Shown: positions 10,664 to 21,889, counted from the first letter of the stretch. The stretch is 64,000 nucleotides of DNA from Harmonia axyridis (GCF_914767665.1 NC_059505.1:38003506-38067505); one strand, 5' to 3'. The notes: a model not told the origin generated them from the letters alone. Made by a program: numbers and translations.

Positions 10664-10830
10664 TCCTCCAGATAATTGATTTCTTCCTGAGGTATTGCAT
10701 CCCAGACAATCTATAATTTGAACTAGAGAGATTCTACAGTTTGTGGAAAATTGGCAAATTGTTTCAGTGCGCCACACATATTCAATATGCAAATAGTCAG
10801 GAAATCTGGGTTGCCACGGCAATCATTTGA
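10664..10830 (-). pseudogene. Tc1-type transposase C-terminal fragment
   Basis: The minus strand reads MPWQPRFPDYLHIEYVWR. This aligns with the Tc1 block MPWPARSPDLNPIEHVWD containing the third Asp and catalytic Glu; here the catalytic Glu position falls in HIEYVW. It then becomes unalignable toward the 24-bp hairpin, which seems to replace the usual MPRRCQAVIxARGGxT end. Only about 50 codons are recognisable, and upstream DDE blocks are missing. Confidence 0.65.
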
Positions 10831-11446
10831 CGTGAGCCTCTTTGGAGCGTGTGGACCTGTTACAAAATCAGGTCTTCCAGCTTCTGAAGGATAAATTGTC
10901 CCAAACTTCGAAGACATATACCAGATGCTTTACATGGCTACTATATTAGGCTAAATGAAATTTAAATCATTCAAAATCTTTAATAGTGGCAAATTTCTGC
11001 CGACGTACAACAAAAATCAAACGATTCCTGTGCTGCATATTTTATTCCACATTAAAGAAACATAAAACACAGTATAAGATGGGTCCATTCATCGCCCACC
11101 ACCTGATGGACCCTGGCCTACTGAGACCACTCTCAGCTTCAAATCGCTCCAACTCATAGAATATTCCTTTTAACCATCGAAGTCTATCAATTCCCACAAT
11201 TCATCCGTTATTCCACAAGAGACCCGATATTTTTTGCTCAGACGTTTCGAGTCGATCCAATAAAACCTACAAAGCACAGAATAACCGTCCTCATTATAAT
11301 AGAAAAGCCTCACCCTCCCATATACCCACCGCTGTAGCCTCGAATATAATCAGAAGTAGACGACCCGTGGGAAGTCAGCACATGTTAGAATTCGTTTTCC
11401 AGCCCCTGAAAAAAAAAAGTTTCGTGCCATCCCCAAAACCGTGAAA
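10831..11446. other. No gene recognised; non-repetitive
   Basis: Sequence from about 11050 to 11440 is C-rich on the + strand, non-repetitive in the window and without coding similarity. Confidence 0.4.
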
Positions 11447-11587
11447 ATGGAAATTCAGATTGCCTCCTATTTACGATTTTTGATTGTTATTGCCGTTTTA
11501 TCGTCTGTGTGTGCGGGTCGTCGTGTTCTGTGGTCTTTGGGGCGTGTTGGTTGGCTGATCGTTCGGTTAACCGAGGACGAATATTGA
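11447..11587 (+). CDS. Small ORF with signal-peptide-like N terminus
   Basis: ATG at 11447 in context GAAAATGG opens a 46-codon frame. It has a short polar start and a hydrophobic core (FLIVIAVLSSVCAG, residues 11-24) with an A-x-A-like cleavage region around Cys22-Ala23-Gly24. The following RRVLWSLGRVGWLIV is atypical for a mature peptide, and the frame stops at 11587. It could be a first exon read past its donor: GGGTCG at about 11515 gives a phase-1 GT but poor consensus, and GTGTGT at about 11507 is phase 0. It is uncertain; compare the better candidates at 3799 and 44541. Confidence 0.3.
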   Translation: MEIQIASYLRFLIVIAVLSSVCAGRRVLWSLGRVGWLIVRLTEDEY

Positions 11588-11699
11588 AAATGATTGTTGT
11601 GTTTTTGGGGCGTGGGAATAGAATAGATGACATAAAAAATTATGGTATAATAGTTTTTTTAAGGTTAATATGAGAAGTCTTGGAGTAATTTTATTTTAA

Positions 11700-12600
11700 T
11701 TTGTGCCGTTGAAATGTTCTATTTAAGAACCGCGCCCAATACTCAGCTTGTAGGTTACGAAAGAAATAGTAGAAAATGATGTGTCAATTTTCGCAACAGA
11801 GGCCATTTCTCGAAATTTTTCTGCCTGGAAAATCAAGCTTGAGAATACGACTCTTTGTTGAACAGATGGTTATCACTAGGTGCCAGGTCCGGACTATAAG
11901 ATGGATGCATAAGAACCTCACAACCAAGCTCCTGGAGCTTCTGGAGAGTCACTATTGATGTGTGTGGCCTGGCATTATCCTGATGGAACACAATTCCTCT
12001 CCTATTAGCCAAATCTGGTCGCTTCTGAACGATTACTTCCTTCAGATGATCCAATTGTTGACAGTACAGTTTCGAGTTAACAGTTGTGCTGTAGAAGAGC
12101 AGCTCATAGTAGATAATTCTCTGCCAATCCCACATAACACACAGCAGAACCTTCCTAGCCATCAATTCTAGCTTGACCACCGTTTCTGTCGGCTCACCGC
12201 GTTTCGACCACGACAGTTTCCGCTTGACGTTGTCGTGAGTGATCCGCTTTTCATCACCACTTACCAACCGCTTTAGAAATGGGTCGATTTTGTTACGATT
12301 CAGCATTGATTCGCAGATGGAAATTCGGTCTATGAGGTTTTTTAGCGCTTCCTCGCGTGGTACCCATACATCGAGCTTCTTCTTGAGACCAGCCTCATGC
12401 AAATGGTTCCAAACGGATTTTTGTGCAATCTTTGGCTCAGATGGTCGGAATGGACAATGTCCATGATTTGATCGAAATTTTCGACAATTTCCAGTACGAG
12501 GTGCATCTTTGACATCGAAATTAACGGAACGGAATCGACAAAATCGAAATAACTCGTGATTGGCTGGTAAAGTATTAGGACCATTAACACTATTTACATT
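11700..12600 (-). pseudogene. mariner DD34D transposase, nearly complete but broken
   Basis: The 189-codon minus-strand segment (11833-12402) reads HEAGLKKKLDVWVP (end of the DNA-binding half) and NLIDRISICESMLNRN. It continues with RLVSGDEKRITHDNVKRK (first Asp), SKRGEPTETVVK, VFHQDNARPHTS (second Asp) and HPSYSPDLAPSDNHLF (third Asp). The second-to-third spacing is exactly 34 residues, so this is a DD34D mariner of the Mos1-related type. All three catalytic Asp codons survive. Upstream (12403-12600) the helix-turn-helix half is readable only across frameshifts, and downstream the frame is lost after NHLF. Confidence 0.92.
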
Positions 12601-12720
12601 TTCGGCTGCCTGGTTTTAATTTTTGCCTCAATCGAAGAAAAACTGTGAAATATAGTGTATTTTTTCTTTGTTTGTGTCCGTTTTGGACTCACGCTCAAAC
12701 TAAACTGACTCAACCATAGA

Positions 12721-13239
12721 GTAGTAAACATAGATAGAGGGAGTATACGCAATTACTACATGTCCCCAACATGGTTAGATTACGTTGTCGGATTGTGATA
12801 TATTTTCAAATCCACAATTTTACTATATTTTTATAAATGTATATTATATTGAATGGAATATATTTATTTGAGTGATTTCTGATCAAATATGAAAATTTGG
12901 AATCCGCTATTTTTTCTAATTGTCGAATTTATAATAAGCCTAATATTTATTATTTTCTGTATCTACCTGCTGAAATCCAAGGTTTGGCAACTTTTGCTCT
13001 CCTAGTTTCATCGGTTCTTTCACGTCGTTTCAGATATATTTAGGTATTCATTTCAATATATTTTGAGTTGATACGAAACGTTGATTCACTATGGGACATA
13101 AGAAGTGCGTTCTTTGTGGAGAAACTCGCGAATTGTGTCATATATGGTATCACTGACATGTTTTCATTTCCGCGTTCTTCATGTCCAATTTGATAGTTCA
13201 TGTTGTGGATAAAATTTGCTTAATGAAAATGTTTATTTC
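12721..13239 (+). mobile_element. THAP-bearing DNA element (family T), copy 1
   Basis: Begins with GTAAACATAGATAGAGGGAG (terminal repeat) and ends in eroded GTTTATTTC; about 20 bp of the right terminal repeat, present in copy 2, are missing. At 13091 ATGGGACATAAGAAGTGCG reads MGHKKCVLCGETREL, the start of a THAP zinc-finger (C2CH) domain, which stops soon after. Relatives are at 18653-19223, 57024-57190 and 58775-58875. THAP domains are the DNA-binding domains of P-element-type transposases; no catalytic part is present. Confidence 0.7.
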
Positions 13240-14589
13240 CCTGAGGAGACAACTAATCACAAAACTGCCACAAACGTTTTTGTAGTACGAAATCTCATTT
13301 TTCAAACGCCATCCAGTCGAGCGAGATACAGAAAACTGAAGGCATATATTGGAAAACATTGATTTCTCTTTATTACAACTAATATATAATTAAATTGAAA
13401 ATAATTTTCAGATGATATCAACGCATGACTAAAATGAATACAGTACAGTGTGCAGTAAGAAATAAATACCCTTTGATGAGTCTGGAGAGTATTAATTAAC
13501 CATTCCTTCAACTGTATAACGATTGACCGAACCTACCCTAGCTAGGTACATCACAACCGCCTCAGTATCAAAAGGAATATATCAAATACTGTTTGATTTT
13601 GCAAACATAAAAAATGTTGCGGTAAATCTTAGCATGTAAATCTATCGGATGCGAGAAAAAATTCACCAAAAAATAGACAAAAAAATCGTCGTTGAATTAT
13701 TATCCTCTTCGAACCCACTAGCACCCAAAAAGTCAACTTGATTCATTAATTCCATATGTGGCACGGAATCCTACAACCCACTGCACGCGTCAGCTGGTCA
13801 CCCCTAATTGGGCGTTCTTTTCCCTCCAATTTATTGTGCGCCGCATCGATTGGCGATTATCTCGTGTATTAATTATGGTAACACTTTGATCGTACAACTG
13901 GAAACTGGACGAATTAATTACCCGCTAAATTGGGATCAAAAGATATTGGGATTACTCCCATCGAACAGTTGAAAATGGGTGGGGGGTTGTTGGATTGGGC
14001 CAGCGATTTTGAAGAAAAGACTTTGCGTTATCGCCAGAAAACAACGCCAAGGATTGTGGACAAAAGGTTATTGTTTCCGAGTCGTTTCATCATCATTCTA
14101 TCCTTTGAATGCTGGGAGAATTATCCGGATTGGGTTTCTGGATAATGCTTTGAATTCAAAATGACAATTTATTATGTTTGTGTCGCTTGGTTATCTTCTT
14201 AATAACATCATTTCGAGTTATAGCTACTGGAAATTATAGTGTTTTTATTTCTTGCATTTCCTGACTCTTTCAATTCATCTCGGTGGTTATGATGGCTGGA
14301 TATTTGGAAACTAGACAAATAGTAATGCTAATGCATTGGAAATAGTATGTTTCGCATGAATATGAATAGCGTTTTATGGAAGCGTTCGAACAAAAGCTTA
14401 ATTTATTTCCCATTATCATATGTATGTGATATGTAGATTCCTAGAAGAGGCAAGATAAAAATATGGATATACTGAAGTGATATTGATGCTCGTTCAACTT
14501 ATTTGAACTTACGAACTACTGATCACAACTAAACAAATTGATCACTAATTACTTTGCAGTTCGAGTTTAAATCAATCTTAGGCAAATTT
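13240..14589. other. No gene recognised; non-repetitive block 13.7-14.1 kb
   Basis: Mostly AT-rich. About 13725-14130 is more balanced and non-repetitive, and could be a conserved host non-coding block. The open frame at 13930-14145 shows no family similarity. Confidence 0.4.
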
Positions 14590-14689
14590 TCAACTTGAAA
14601 CTACATTGTTCCTTGTTCATGATATATATTTTCTTTTTCCATGCGTCGATTTCTGGATGGAACATGGATTTATTACTAGGAGAGCATCA

Positions 14690-15040
14690 TGAGATCCGAA
14701 AAGCAATAGGTGAGAGTCTTCGAATGCAAAAGAAAAATCTCTATTACCAAGACAATACTCCTTGCCATAAAACGATGAAAGCTATGGTCAATTGCCCTTA
14801 CAACTACTTGACCTCCCAGTATATTCTCTACATTTGGTAACTGTCTTTTGACAGACCCTAAAAGTATCCTTCTGGGAAATATATTTGGCTCTGATGGAGA
14901 AGTACTTCCCCATGTTGATGCCTATTTCGAAAACAAAAATTAAACTGTCTATACAGCAAAAATTTTGAAAAGTTAAAGGAGCTTTAAGAAACATGTATAA
15001 ACAGCAAACGTTGGACTTTTTGGAACTCAACATTCTCTGC
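14690..15040 (+). pseudogene. mariner transposase C-terminal relic
   Basis: The sequence KAIGESLRMQKKNLYYQDNTPCHKTMKAM (second Asp in YQDN) aligns with mariner blocks KKKxxFHQDNAPCHKSM. After a scrambled piece, 14863-14940 reads LLGNIFGSDGEVLPHVDAYF, aligning with the element signature LxGKKFGSNEEVIxETEAYF. The third Asp block is destroyed. It is the same group as the relics at 37160-37640 and 39601-40440. Confidence 0.75.
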
Positions 15041-15235
15041 TTTTTTTTGATTTACAGTCTCAAGTTATCGAAAACTTACCCTTCCCATTGGATTTCATTC
15101 GAACCTACCTATGACAACACAAAAAGCATTTATTTATCTTCTGAATTAAGCCCTCACTGTGGCTATCAATACAATTTTATATAATTCATTTCAATTTCAA
15201 ATTTGGATACGTTTTAATAAGCTTGCTGAGGTTTT

Positions 15236-15613
15236 CTTCAAAATTGTGGTATTGAAGAAAATGAACTTGCGAAAAGAGCAACAAGATTAACTCCAGTTGG
15301 AGCCTCTCTGTGGGCTAGGTTATAACTGATATAAGATCTTGGATAATAGAATGAGGCTCTAGAGGAGGTACAGAAATTTGTGGTGCTTTCACCGACCTAT
15401 AACAGGGAGCTCTTGAAGCTGCCTAGAGCTGTCAGTGCAAATAGCTTTTGTACTGCATGGCTAAGTCAGAAGATCATATTTGCAGGCTCTGTGGAACTGA
15501 GGTATAAATATCTGAACACATGGTGTGAAAATATCCGAGGTTGACTGGCCTAAAAACCGCTCATATGGGAAAGTCAGTCCTGGATACTCACAAGGTTAAA
15601 GCCAAAGCTCTTA
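15236..15613 (+). mobile_element. I-like retrotransposon family A, plus-strand copy, left part
   Basis: Decayed RNase H end (GIEENELAKRATRL, about 15250-15295), VQKFVVLSPTYNRELLKLPRA, DHICRLCGTE and GLKTAHMGKSVLDTHKVKAK. It stops at 15613, where an inverted copy of the same family is inserted. The plus copy resumes at 16279. The recognition sequence GCTCTTA occurs on both sides. Confidence 0.8.
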
Positions 15614-16278
15614 TTATTAATATTTGAACTGGGGTCGTTGTGGCTTGGTAAGCCTTCCGGGAACTGCGACCATGTAGATCTTTTGTTCTCTACCCTACTC
15701 ATTTATGAAAACCCAAGGAATTCGTCAATGGCGTTGATAAAACTGACGACATCCTTAGGGGCCTTGGCCTTTAGCTCACGGGCATCCAGGACCAGCTTCC
15801 CCATATGAATGGTTATTAGGCTCTGGACACTTGCATAGCATGGGTTCAGCTGTTTCTGCTTCTGATCCACAGAGCCTGCAAATCTCATCTGCTTACTTTC
15901 CCATACGGTTCAAATGCTGTTTGTACCGACAGTGCCCCGTCAGCAGTCTCACCTCTACCTGAAGCTCAGCCCGTGACAGCTTCAAGAGCTTTCTGGCATA
16001 GGTAGGTGAAATCATCCCGAATTTCTTGGCCTGAGTGAATCCAGTAGTGTTTGTCCAGTGGGTTATCCTCTTATTCAACTCTAGCAGGTTTTAACCTTGA
16101 TGCACTTTTCGCTTTTTCGTTTTCTTTAACACCACAGTGCCCCGGCACCCATAGTAGAGTCACTTTATTGCCTCTGGCCAGTTGCTTCATGGTGTTACGG
16201 CACTCCCAGGTCAACAGAGACCCTTAGCAGTACGATACCAGAGATCTCAGCGTGGTCTGGCTGTCCGTGGTGATTTAT
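15614..16278 (-). mobile_element. I-like retrotransposon family A nested inside an opposite-strand family A copy
   Basis: Minus-strand copy whose 3' tail (TAATATTAATAA-type) is at 15614. Reading inward it has TAHMG-type, Cys-knuckle and MNKRITHWTNTTGFTQAKKF segments, then the RNase H end at about 16140-16200, which reads VTLLWVPGHCGVKENEKA (the conserved W-V-P-G-H-x-G motif). It is flanked by GCTCTTA at 15607-15613 and 16279-16285. Removing it restores the plus-strand family A copy. It is 5'-truncated within RNase H. Confidence 0.85.
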
Positions 16279-16378
16279 GCTCTTAAGGATGTTAAGAGTT
16301 AAGAAAAAAAGATCAACTTGGCCCCAGTTCATGGAAGGCTAAAAAAGCCGTTACAACACGGATTAAAATAATAATAAC
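16279..16378 (+). mobile_element. I-like retrotransposon family A, plus-strand copy, 3' end with TAA tail
   Basis: Continuation of the 15236-15613 copy. AAGGATGTTAAGAG matches the family segment encoding A-K-x-x-K-E-V. It is followed by the 3' UTR (GGCCCCAGTTCATGGAAGGC) and the tail AAAATAATAATAA at 16362-16374. Confidence 0.75.
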
Positions 16379-16379
16379 G

Positions 16380-16794
16380 ATGTATATCCCTAACAGAACT
16401 CGCTGAAGCTCGAAATGAATTCAAGGGTGAAGAACTCCAAATGAAAGCAGACCAGCTGGCGACGCGTCGTGAAAACCGTAAAATTTTGAACCCCATATGG
16501 AATTAATCGTACGACACTAACTTGCCAGTGACAATTGCGTTCGAAATAAACATTAGCTCAAACGACGACAGCAGTAAAGTTCATACACAGGCCTTGTGGA
16601 TAGACAAGCCATCATACGTGGCGATGATAAAACACGAATGTGACCATAAAAAGTTCCTGGCGTATCATCAAACTTGCAGAAGTTTCCTTATTAGGGGATT
16701 GTGGTATTTATATCGGCCTGGAATGATCGAGATACGATCCATCTCGGTTTTATTATTTTCATTAATGATCCCCTCCAAATTGGGAGGGAGAATT
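16380..16794. other. Non-repetitive block, then a partial copy of the 760-bp repeat
   Basis: 16380-16650 is balanced in composition with no recognised gene. From about 16690 a shortened version of the downstream tandem unit begins (GGTATTTATATCGG, CGATCCATCTCGG). Confidence 0.45.
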
Positions 16795-17550
16795 CACTTA
16801 TAGAATTTCCAGGGTGTAGGTGGAAAGTTGGAGTGGATCATCAGCTGCAGAAGTTGCGGTATTTATATCGATTTTGAATGATCGGAATACGATCCATCTC
16901 GGCTTTATTATTCCATTAATGAGTACTTCAATTTGGAGGAGATGTCGTTTACAGAATTTCGTATTGCGTTGTATAGAATTTGAGATTGAAGTTGAAATAT
17001 AATCCTGAAGGCTTTCACGGCCGGATTGTTCAACAGAATTGAAAAATTCCGGGCTTTTAGATGTTGTCTAGTCGGTTTTTACCTGATGTTTCGCTTGCTA
17101 AGCATCTTCAGAGGTTTCTAGGTCGAAGATTGTGAGCCGAGGCTGAATTCCTCGATACCAATTAGATCAAAAAGGTTGTTTTATATTGCAGAAAAACTCC
17201 GTCTACTGAACAATGTGAAAATATCAAACGCTTTGAATTAGGATGAAGAGCAAGAACGAAATTGAAGTGAATAATCGTTTAACGTCTGAAATTAATTTCA
17301 CGGCATTCGGACAATTTTTCAATTCTCAAAAAAAGTACCTCCCGCAGCGGGACTCGAACCCGCAATCTCCGAATAACCTGTTCGATGCTCAAACCACTAA
17401 GCCACCGAGGAAATTGAAGATTCTTCGCAATGAGGAACCACTAATGTCAGAATCGAATGTTAATATGCCTTACGAACTATATATATAATTCGCAAGGGTT
17501 GATTCAATGAGATTATCGTGTTCATAGTGTCCGAATTGGGGAGGAGAGTT
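16795..17550. repeat. ~760-bp tandem repeat, unit 1
   Basis: Begins with CACTTATAGAATTTCCAGGG. It contains a TCATCAGCTGCAGAAGTTGC segment, a motif CTGATGTTTCGCTTGC followed by AAGCATCTTCAGAGG, and a tRNA-like head in inverse orientation at 17338-17411. Unit 2 repeats the same order. Confidence 0.9.
17338..17411 (-). ncRNA. tRNA-like sequence (SINE head or tRNA pseudogene), unit 1
   Basis: The minus strand has an RNA polymerase III A box TGGCTTAGTGG (17394-17404) and a perfect B box GGTTCGAGTCC (17350-17360). The T stem GCGGG/CCCGC is perfect, the D stem GCTT/GAGC forms, and the anticodon stem TCGAA/TTCGG is largely intact. The loop CAGGTTA has A instead of the invariant U33, with apparent anticodon GGT (Thr). 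The acceptor stem pairs only partly. It is best read as the tRNA-derived promoter of a SINE-like repeat, not a working tRNA gene. Confidence 0.65.
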
Positions 17551-18310
17551 CACTTATAGAATTTCCAGGGTGGAGGTGGAAAGTTGGAGTGGATCATCAG
17601 CTGCAGAAGTTGCGGTATTTATATCGATTTTGAATGATCGGAATACGATCCATCTCGGCTTTATTATTCCATTAATGAGTACTTCAATTTGGAGGAGATG
17701 TCGTTTACAGAATTTCATATTGCGTTGTATAGAACGATTGGGGCAACTTGAGATTAAAGTTGAAATATAATCCAGAAGGCTTTTATGGCCGGATTGTTCG
17801 ACAGAATTGGAAAATTCCGGGCTTTTAGATGTTGTCTAGTCGGTTTTTACCTGATGTTTCGCTTACTGAGCATCTTCAGAGGTTTTTAGTTCGAATATTG
17901 TAACCCGACGCTGGATTTCTCCGATACCAATTAGATCAAAAAGATTGATTTTCTATATTGCAGTGAAAATCTTTTTACTGAACAATGTAAAAATATCAAA
18001 CGCTCTGAATGAGGATGAAGAGGAAGAATGAAATTAACGTGAATAATCGTTTGACGTCTGAAATTAATTTCACGGCATTCGGACAATTTTTCAATTCTGG
18101 AAAAAGTACCTCCTTCAGCGGGACTCGAACCCGCAACCTCCGAATAACTAGTTTGATGCTAAAACCACTAAGCCACCGAGGAAGCTGGAGATTCTCCACA
18201 ATGAGGAATCACTAATCTCAGAATCGGGTGTTAATATCCCTTTCGAACTATATATATATAATTCGCAAGGGTGGATTCAATTAACGTGTTCATAGTGTGG
18301 AAAACGAAGT
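17551..18310. repeat. ~760-bp tandem repeat, unit 2
   Basis: Same block order as unit 1, with copy-specific indels. B boxes of the two units are 771 bp apart; the opening CACTTATAGAATTTCC sequences are 756 bp apart. Confidence 0.9.
18108..18184 (-). ncRNA. tRNA-like sequence (SINE head or tRNA pseudogene), unit 2
   Basis: Second copy with the same A box (18165-18175) and B box (18121-18131). The anticodon loop reads CTAGTTA with U33 present and apparent anticodon AGT (Thr). The T stem is intact and the acceptor stem again pairs incompletely. Confidence 0.65.
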
Positions 18311-18652
18311 GTTCCAAAAAGGGTTAGAATGTGAGAAAATGATCAGAAACCACAGTTGTAATCAGAATTAAAGTGGTCTCAAAATACTTGACGAAAATTC
18401 GTGATATAATGGCTTGACACATCGTTGGTGTTATGAATATCTAATATGTGGTTGAAGAAAATTCCTCGATTGGATGCCAAGAGACCAAGAGGCCAAGGGA
18501 AGAAATGGAAAAATTAACCGGTGAACAATTTTTTCATTAGGTTTCTGCTTGGTCTTTTTTTCATTATGAAAATCAAAGAGCACATTGCAGTCGAACTGAA
18601 AAATAAATCTTTGTAAACGAACACCGATGTGGATGTTTGAGTTATAACATAG
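18311..18652. other. No gene recognised
   Basis: Between the tandem repeat and the THAP element; AT-rich, with no motif recognised. Confidence 0.45.
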
Positions 18653-19223
18653 AATAATAAACATAGACAGAGGGAGTATGTGCAATTTTTACATGTCCCC
18701 AACATGGTTAGGTTAGGTTGTCGAATTGTGATATATTTTCGAATTTACTATATCGTTATGAATGTATATTATATTGAATGAAATATATTTATTTGAGTGA
18801 TTCCCAATTAAATATGCAAATTTGAATATTTCGAATCCGATATTTTTCCTAATGGTCGAATTTATAATAAACAGAATATTTATTATTTTCTGTATCTACC
18901 TGCTGAAATCCAAGGTTTGGCAACTATTGCTCTCCAAGTGTAATCCGTTGTTTCACGTCGTTTGGCGCGCTTTAAGTTTTATTCTGAATTCCTGATATAT
19001 TTAGGTATTTATTTCAGTATATTTTGAGTTGATATGAAACGTTGATCCACAATGGGACATAAGAAGTGCGTTCTTCGTGCAGAAAATCGCGAATTGAGTG
19101 AAATATCGTATCACTAATATGTTTTCATTTCCGCGCGCTTCATGTCAGTTTCGATAGATCATATTGGGGACAAAATTTGCTTACTGAAAATGACATATGC
19201 TCCCTCTATCTATGTTTATTATT
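18653..19223 (+). mobile_element. THAP-bearing DNA element (family T), copy 2, both ends present
   Basis: Left end AATAATAAACATAGACAGAG and right end (reverse complement) AATAATAAACATAGATAGAG form inverted termini that remain similar for about 30 bp (GGGAGTATGTG / GGGAGCATATG). At 19052 ATG reads MGHKKCVLRAENRELSEI, a THAP start with the second Cys changed to Arg, then stops. At 571 bp it cannot encode a transposase and must have moved with help from a larger relative, if it is a transposon at all. I saw no clear target duplication. Confidence 0.75.
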
Positions 19224-19972
19224 GTGAGGGTTATAATAAGGATAATATAAAAAAACATGACGAATAAAAATTTCCACCATTTACCTCAACCAACCCAAAA
19301 ACACCCAACCCTCGAATATCTGATTGAAAAATTCCTCCTTCCCCCAAAATTTTTTGAATGACTTATTGAATTTATGCCGAAGCCTACTCGGATGTCAGCG
19401 CCAGCTCCGGTTTGGGACGTGATTTCTCCCAAACCTTCGTGACGGATTTACAAAAAAAAAAAAAAAAACGTTTGTGCGTTATCCGGCGTCCCTTCGAGCA
19501 CGATAAGGGGGGATTTGAATATCAGAATGGGGCTCCTTTCAGTGTGTGAATGCACTATGAACTGTAACATCTTTCCTTTAGGCATTCAAATGATCTGCTC
19601 TCGGCCTTGCCGTGATTCGCGATTGTGCAAAAAGGTCGCCAATATGTGACGATTATACGCATGGGAGCTGAGATTCCAGTTATCGAGTGGGTGTTTTTCT
19701 ATCACGTTTCGTTATGGGCGAATGGTGGAAGGGATATGTACAGGCTGTCTCTTTACACAGGGTGTTTCACCACGCGACGTTCTATTTTGATTATGCACTG
19801 AAATTTTCGTATGACTTTTAAGAAAAAATCTCAATATACTCCATATAGAGGGTGTTCTTGAATTGGATGTATCAGGTGTCCTAAATTTGTTGTCAAGTGA
19901 GGGGATCTCAGAACCCCTTTGAACTAGAAAAAAATGAATGGCACATTCTCGAGATCCATTTTTAGTGAATTA
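19224..19972. other. Non-coding block with a short hairpin and an A17 run
   Basis: 19380-19720 is comparatively GC-rich and non-repetitive. It holds a 9-bp inverted repeat GGTTTGGGA (19409-19417) / TCCCAAACC (19427-19435) and a 17-base A run at 19452-19468. No gene is recognised. Confidence 0.5.
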
Positions 19973-21375
19973 TAATAACAACGAAACTGCAACACCCAGA
20001 AGGAGCTGTTAAAATCTTCATTTTTTTTGGTAAAACAAAGATAGTATTGCAAGGAGTAGATGATTAAAATTGGGAGAAAAAACGAAGAGTTTACAATTTT
20101 TTTAATAAAGTTAATTATGTGTTTGTCCACCGCGATTATCTATACACTCCTCAACACGTCTCGGCATTGATGCAATAAGATGGTATATTTCTTATCGAGA
20201 GATACTATTCCAAGCTACCTGTACTTCATGTCTCAGAGCCGCCAAAGTCCGTTGGGGCTGCCTTTTACCTATGAAGTCCCAAACATGCTCTATGGGCGAA
20301 AGATCTAGGCGGCCATGGCAAAAGATTCACATGAGTCGCTCCAAAAAAGTTTAAACTAACTCTGGCAACATGAAGTCGGGCATTATCTTGCTGAAATATT
20401 GGATTCTCGAGCTGGTTAAGGTAAGGGATAACATATGGCTCCACTTTTTCTTGAAGGTATCGCAGCGCTGTCATATTACCTTGAATAAAGACTAAAGGTG
20501 ACCTTTTTGCATGTGCAATAGCACCCCATACCATAACGTCTACTATTCGTTGTACATGACGCTCAACATCAAACTGAGGTTCACGTCTTTCTGCCCGACG
20601 TCGTCTAACCCTTCTTCGGCCATTATGTGCACCCAAGAAGAATCCAGATTCATCAGACAAGACGACCTGATGCCATTCCACATTCCAATGTTGACGTTCT
20701 CTGCACCATTGTAATCGTTGCCGGCGATGCTCAACCGTCAGAGGTAACACAGTATGGGGTCAAAAATGCTGCAGTCCAAAAGACCTTATCCGGCGTTAAA
20801 CCGTTCTAACAGTTACAGAATGGCCTTGTTCTCCTAACCACTCATCAGCCAAAGATCTAGTTGTCGCAAATCAGTCTCTAATGGCCATAAGTCTTAGACG
20901 TCGATCTTGAACTTCATTTGTGCCCCTTCGACGTCCGGTGCCTATTCTTCTTCGATTTGAGTTGTTGGGTTTCTGTTCGTACAGTTAGCGATTTCTCGAA
21001 ATGACAACTCCGCCTCCCGTAGACCAATAATTCGACCTCTTTCAAATTCACTTAATTGGCGATAATTTCCGTCTACACATGCTCTATGCATTTTAACAAC
21101 AACTAAACATCGACTTTAGATCTCCTCGAACAGCTGGTTTGTTGTCAAATTTGAAAAACTTGCAAAAAACGACTACAATATTTAAGTAACAAAAATTGTT
21201 CACATGAAAAAACCTTGACGATTTTTTTCTCCAAATTCAATCATTTCCTTCTTGCTATACTGTCTATGTTTTACCAAAAAAAAAAAAACTTGTATTGTAT
21301 TGTGTATTTTCGATCAATAATTAAATAATATATAAACAGCTCTTTCTGGGTGTTGCAGTTTCTTTGTCAGTTAGT
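19973..21375 (-). mobile_element. Tc1 (DD34E) element, nearly full length, degenerate ORF
   Basis: Terminal inverted repeats GAAACTGCAACACCCAGAAG (left, from 19982) and GAAACTGCAACACCCAGAAA (right, ending about 21365) lie just inside TA dinucleotides. On the minus strand the N-terminal paired-like domain is at about 21090-20950 (NYRQLSEFERGRIIGLREAE, LSFREIANCTNRNP). The DDE part is at 20265-20750: WHQVVLSDESGFFLG (first Asp), VMVWGAIAHAKRSPL, IFQQDNARLHVARV (second Asp) and NLLPWPPR. A one-base frameshift then leads to DLSPIEHVWDFIG (catalytic Glu) and LIASMPRRVEECI. Several stops and frameshifts occur between 20770 and 21000. A second copy of this family is at 52757-53762. Confidence 0.92.
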
Positions 21376-21889
21376 ATATTAAATTTATATCGAAATACTT
21401 TTTATATACCTATGGAAATTAAACATCACAATGCTTCTTCATAGAAGACCATTTTAATCCAGCCCTTTAACCTTGCCCTCTAACAGATACACCCTTCATG
21501 AGGACAACTCCAAACTCCGATTATATTCCCATTCTCAGCTGACTGTCTCTTGTTCGGCCTGTAAATTCGTACAAAGAAGACAAACGACACCATTTACATG
21601 GAGGAAAGTTATTTTACGGCTTCTTTGTGTGATTCTATCTGGTCCCATTCCATATGCTGCGCCACATTACAAAGCGTATAACCTCTGATTTAAGTCGAGA
21701 TTCACTTTGATTTTCGAGGAGATTCATAAGGACTTTGAACAGCGAAGGGGAGGTAGATTAGAGGCGAATAAGCCTTCTATTCATTACTCATTATTCGCAA
21801 CACAGCATTTATTTATCACACAAGCCTCAAACGCAAGATGTTTGCTTTTCTCGTTTCCTAATTCCAATGCAAAATTAAGAATGTCTTAT
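21376..21889. other. No gene recognised
   Basis: Possible upstream part of the retrotransposon relic that becomes readable at 21890. Open frames at 21473-21688 and 21707-21937 have no recognised motif. Confidence 0.35.

Noticed and set aside
17338..18184. Functional tRNA-Thr genes
   Set aside because: Acceptor stems do not pair fully, one copy lacks U33, and both are embedded in a tandem repeat.
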